A DNA stretch of 64,000 bases. Source: Betaproteobacteria bacterium (GTDB lineage Bacteria > Pseudomonadota > Gammaproteobacteria > Burkholderiales > Rhodocyclaceae). The notes under the pieces were generated by a model. It was not told the DNA's origin. It made no database searches and saw only the letters and a program-made list of their open reading frames with translations. This document shows, one piece after another, positions 59,786-64,000 of this stretch. Made by a program: the position numbers and the translations under genes. Position 1 is the stretch's first letter; every line of letters begins with the position of its first letter. The DNA is taken from assembly GCA_016709965.1 (NCBI GenBank), contig JADJLT010000001.1, forward strand, positions 310,001-374,000, in the 5' to 3' direction.

Positions 59786-62700
59786 TCAATTGGGCAATCC
59801 AACCTCCAGTATCAGCATCCGATCAGCGTCAGCGGCATGCGCCACTTTCCCGAGATTGCCCGTTCCCACGTCATCGGCGTTAATCGTTGCGAGCGGCCAT
59901 GGATGGGTGCCGCCGGGCGCTCGCTGCCAAACCTTACTAAACTGGGGCATCGAATCCGGTTCCTTGGGGATATTGGCCTCCCACACTTCAAGCACCTTCA
60001 GCTTGGCAGCTTCCATCCAGTAAGGCAGCAGCTTCCGCGAAATGGGAATCTCCAGATCCGTGCCCTCGTCGGCACGCGCCCATTCGGCGGGAAAATCGGT
60101 ACGGCAGCTGAGCACGACGGGGAAGCGCAGTGGCTCCGGAAGCGAACTCGCGAGCAGCAGTTTCGCTATCCCCGCGGACGCCGCGACCCGCAACGGGTCG
60201 CCACCATCACGCGCCGTGTAACGGATGCTTAGCACCACATCAGAGATGGTCGAGTAGTCGAATTGGGGATACTCGCCGGGAAGCTCAAGCCGCCACCTGC
60301 TGATGACGCCGCTGCCTTCAAACGGAAGGAATCGTTCATCGCGCAACTGGGTCTCGAACAGTCCGCTATCGTTGCTGCCGGTGCTGGTAACAATGGCTTC
60401 CGTCGCGCCAAAATAATCGGTAAATCGATCGTCATCGGCGGGCTGTCCATCGTTTTCCGTCAGATGGAGATACCGGTTCTGCTCCTTCAAACTGCTCACG
60501 TGCCGAACGTGGCTTTCCAACAGAGTGAGTTTGCAGTTGATGCTCGTATAAGGACCAACCACGCTGGGGATGCTCACACTCACAGACTTGATCCTGCGCA
60601 GATAATGCCCGGGGGTATCGAGGTCAAACAACCACTCCGGAATTACAAATTCACACCTATTTTGCTTTTGGTCTTCCTCGGTCTGGGTAATCCGCAGATT
60701 CACAAGTGCTTCTGGATTCAATCTCCTCAGTGATATGTGTTTGGTCAGTTCAAATTCGCGGCGGTTCTGGTCCAGATAGGCCACTTCCAGACGCTTGAGA
60801 TCCTGATGCAGGCGCTCACCGGCCAGCAGGCCATCTCGCAGCGAATCCCAGTATGCGTTGCCCAAGATGTTCAAGGGCTTGACCCCCAGCTCACGCGAGG
60901 CCGCGCGCTCGGCTTTACGCGCCATGTCCAGCGCCATGCGGTAGGCATTGAAATACAGCTTGGAAAGCTCGGTTTTCATCCACTCATAGAGTTGCTCATT
61001 GGAGAACTTGCTGCGCATCACCTCATCAACCGCCTTGGCCTGCTCGATCTGTTCAATGTGGTTGTTGAGTTCCTTTGCTGTGATATCGATGCGGATTTGA
61101 TTGGCGAGTATCTGCTTGTCGATCTGCTGCAGTTCCTTGAGCGTTTGGTTGCTTTGAAAAGCCCATTCGTCGCGACGTCGGATGTGACCAGCCATCATGC
61201 CTTGTTGCTCAGCATAACCGCGCCATCCTTGAGAAACGGTCGAAAACGCCTCGCCCAATGCACCAGAAGCTTGTCCCAAAAAATTTAGTGTCTTGGAAGC
61301 ATTTGTTAGCTCATCAGCCGTTTTAGCAGGTGCAATCAGCGCTGCAGCGGCGTGACACCCTCCACCAGTTACCTTGGCTATGCCGGCTGCCATTGACCAG
61401 GTACTTGCACCTTCAAAGCCAGTATATTGCTCATTCTCTTCCTTGATTAACCCCCAGTTTGAATGTTTACTCGCTAACCCAGAATCGACATTCCCGAGCA
61501 TCGACTCCTCACCCGCGCTCTTGCCCTCTTCTGGAACCTTGATGTCTTTCTTGCCGAGCAAGTGCTGGTATTGGTTATAACGCGACTCGATAGTCTTTCT
61601 GCTGCCACGCAATGACTCGATATTTCGCTCCGCTTCGGTGATTTGCAGCTTGCGAACGTCTTTCACCAATTTGAGCAGGTTGATCTCGTTTGAAGATCGC
61701 AATTGCGCCAGATGTTCCGCATCGCGCTTCTCAATGGCCGACAACATCGCCGCACCCAAGGCTTTTGCTTCATTGGTCAGTTCAGCAGCCCGAGCGGACA
61801 GAATGCCGTATCGATAGTGCGGCGGCGGCGCATAAAGACCGGCGATCACTTCGCCCAAATCCAGCCCAGCTGCGGTTGCACGGATAAGCAGTTCCGGGTC
61901 TATCGGCGCATCTGTAAAGGGCAAGCTGCGTGTGATGCCTTCAATATTGCGGCAGTTGCGAATATTGCTGAGCCGCGCATCGACCGTATTCCAGTATGAC
62001 AAAATCTTGTCGTTGAACGGCATGCAGAAATACAGCATGCCATCTGGGTTCGGCTGGTTTATATTATCTTTTGGCCGCCAGGCTGTTTTTAGGTTGCTGG
62101 TTCCTTGGGCACCGACGTCGATCCAGAAGTTTGCAAAATCATCCCACTTGTCGATCTTCTCGTCGTAGGTGTACGCCTCGCGATTCGCTTTTCCTTGGTG
62201 CAGTTGCGGTCGGCGGCCCAGTATCCTTTCGGCGAGCACATACAGCATGGTTGCCTCATTGATGGATTCACGAGTATCGCGCCGGTACAGGCTATCGGCC
62301 CAGGCAATCAGATTGTCGAGATAGGCGAAGAGCGTCCGCCACAAGAACGCGATGCGCCGACGGCGCGCGATGAGGAACGGACGAAATGGCGCATCGCGCC
62401 AGCGGTCAATCAACTTTTGTACGTCCTTCAACTGTTTTACGTCGTCTTCGGAACCCGGATCATCAAACCCACCGGCTACCTGCGCGAGTAACGTCAAATC
62501 GTCGATCACCTGCTTGTTCAAGTCCAGGTCCTTGAACACCTGGAACTTCAGGAAACGCTTGGCATCAGAGCCCGTTTCACTGCTGGTGGGATCAAACACA
62601 TAGCGCAGCCAGCGTTCTGCATCTTCAAATTTGTGCTGTTTGGACAACTGATCGGCGATTAGTAACGGGGCATGAAAGAAAACTTCCCAGTTGTAACAGG

Positions 62701-64000
62701 CGTAAGGCATCCGCGAGTCAAATGCCAACTTCCCTAACTTGACCTGACCGTATTCCTCCGAATCAACAGGGGATCCACCTCCAAGATCAAGTGCGCCGAA
62801 TTTGTCTAATTGGCTGTCTAGATCAGCCCATGTTTCCTTATTCGTCGCCCAACGCAACTTCCTTTGTATTGCTGATTGATATGAGTCTGGAAAGGCTCTC
62901 AACCCAGCGTCTGTCGCACCAGGTAAGGCCCCGATATCCATGAAAAGTCTTGATGATCCTTCCTTGAAATACAATACTCGCGTCATTTCTGACGTACCCG
63001 CCGTGTACGATGACCGCCTTCGTACTTCAGGTTGATCCACGTACGGCACTTTATATTTATTCGCGAACTCTTGGCAGCAATTGCGAGCACGAATTCTTCC
63101 CATGCAGAAGTCCGGTTAATCGTGATCAAGTTTTTAGATTTGAAGTCCCCAAGGAATTCACGGATAAGGGAATCTTGGTAAGGCCATGTTGGCTGCGCTA
63201 TCAGCGCTGCTCTGACCCCGTTAAAATGCTCGTTAACTTTCGTAACGGCGTCGAAATTGAAGTACTCCACATGACGGCCTTGATCGATGAGCGTCTTGTT
63301 ATCCGTAAATATATCCAAGTAATCCCACCAAGCCCCTGATCCCAATTCGAAATCACGGGCTGGTGGTTTATACTTCTCCCTCAATGCATAAATTCGTAAA
63401 GTACCTTTATAGTCGTCCGGAAGATTTTCTGGGTTGGTGAGGATCAGATCTGCCAACTTATCAGCCCCATCATCCCCATAAAATTCCGGGCCCAGAACAA
63501 AAGTTGGTTGTGGGTCTGGTAGATCAGGTGCTGCTGGTACTGACGTTATATTCTCGGCAACCTTTGACTGATAATAGATCGCTATCCTAGGATGTAAGTC
63601 GACAGGTGATGGCTCATAGCGCAGAGCAAATCCAATACTGTTGTCAGAGAAAGATTCGACATCTACAGTCCTCTTGTCACGTGACAGAACTTGCTTCTTC
63701 CACGCATTTCCGCTGTATCTTGCCCAAGCTAACTGTATCTGCCATTGATCAGGACTACCGTTGGTTCCAGTTTTTCGCTGAATTACTGGCCAAGCGATGT
63801 ACAGCTCTTCATTCAGCACAAAGGGTAAGACGTGATCTCCTTCGAGATCCAATTCAATCCGCTGCCACGGCTTCCACTCCATAAATCCACTACAAAAATC
63901 TACACACTGACGCCAGTAGTAGTTGTAAGGTGGATTGGCGGATCGCCCGACCACATAGAGATCGCGAATCAGATCATGTACATGCTCAAACATGCCCAAC
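59786..64000 (-). pseudogene. Insecticidal toxin complex TcA-like protein, 3' part, frameshifted
   Basis: Two overlapping minus-strand frames (63999-62983 and 63103-59786) make one product of about 1400 residues, open at the right edge. The upstream frame ends reading SAWEEFVLAIAAK; near 63085 homology moves to the -1 frame (EFANKYKVPYVDQPEV). Family blocks are DAERWLRYVFDPTSS, GMLYFCMPFNDKILSYW, IRNCRNIEGITRSLP, and PIDPELLIRATAAG. A long coiled coil follows (about 300 residues), then the C-terminal TcB-binding region with VVLSIRYTARDGG. TcA forms the pentameric injection channel of Tc toxins. The one-base deletion separates the C-terminal channel and TcB-binding part from the rest; an assembly error is possible. 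No TcB/TcC partner is in the window. Confidence 0.8.

Noticed and set aside
1..64000. CRISPR array or cas genes.
   Set aside because: No regularly spaced repeats with unique spacers and no Cas-like proteins were seen; the dispersed repeat copies are kilobases apart.

Overview
The window looks like a chromosomal segment of a betaproteobacterium of the Rhodocyclales, most like Dechloromonas. This is inferred from the high-GC coding style, the gene orders rpsB-tsf-pyrH-frr-uppS-cdsA-dxr-rseP and smc-zipA-ligA-galU-hpt, and the many TonB receptors. No rRNA operon or complete tRNA gene is present, so the species call is inference.

Layout. Positions 1-21450 are conserved core genome. A leftward cluster (rpsB to rseP) carries translation factors, UMP kinase and enzymes of isoprenoid, undecaprenyl and phospholipid precursor synthesis. 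It is followed by an isolated rfbD, the rightward pair map-glnD, and a leftward cluster smc-zipA-ligA-galU-hpt-methyltransferase-MTAP/MTIP. Positions 21450-30500 are accessory DNA set between copies of a short dispersed repeat. They hold a dicarboxylate-type symporter, a membrane-anchored TIR protein, an ABM-fold protein, a 947-residue NLR-like STAND ATPase, a decayed second symporter 3' end, two DUF4398/OmpA-type lipoproteins and a complete IS1595-family element with an 8-bp target duplication. Positions 30536-36700 return to core genes (dapC, dapD, a PilU-like ATPase, dapE, prmB, a spermidine-synthase-like gene), then pepD.

A 3' fragment of a tRNA-His gene (38316-38360) next to a tyrosine integrase (38543-39847) marks one end of a genomic island. 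To its right lies mosaic DNA: four small unknown genes, a P-type ATPase fragment cut by an IS21-family istB remnant, an OprC/NosA-like copper receptor, a beheaded NosL-like gene, a decayed second IS1595 copy joined to a beheaded serine hydrolase, a TonB-receptor tail, and an AAA/DUF4143 ATPase. Next come an intact TonB receptor with a PepSY membrane protein, then FecR with only a region-4 stub of its ECF sigma factor, and a plug-less TonB receptor.

Positions 56685-59174 hold four attC-like sites separating four leftward genes (alpha/beta hydrolase, cupin, VanY-like peptidase, DapB-like reductase). This is an integron cassette cluster with no integrase in view. The window ends inside the 3' half of a large insecticidal-type TcA toxin gene that carries a frameshift.

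The most interesting points are the TIR/ABM/NLR locus as a possible defence or cell-death module, the integrase-less cassette array, the copper receptor plus NosL pairing, and the eight-copy dispersed repeat that marks most accessory junctions.
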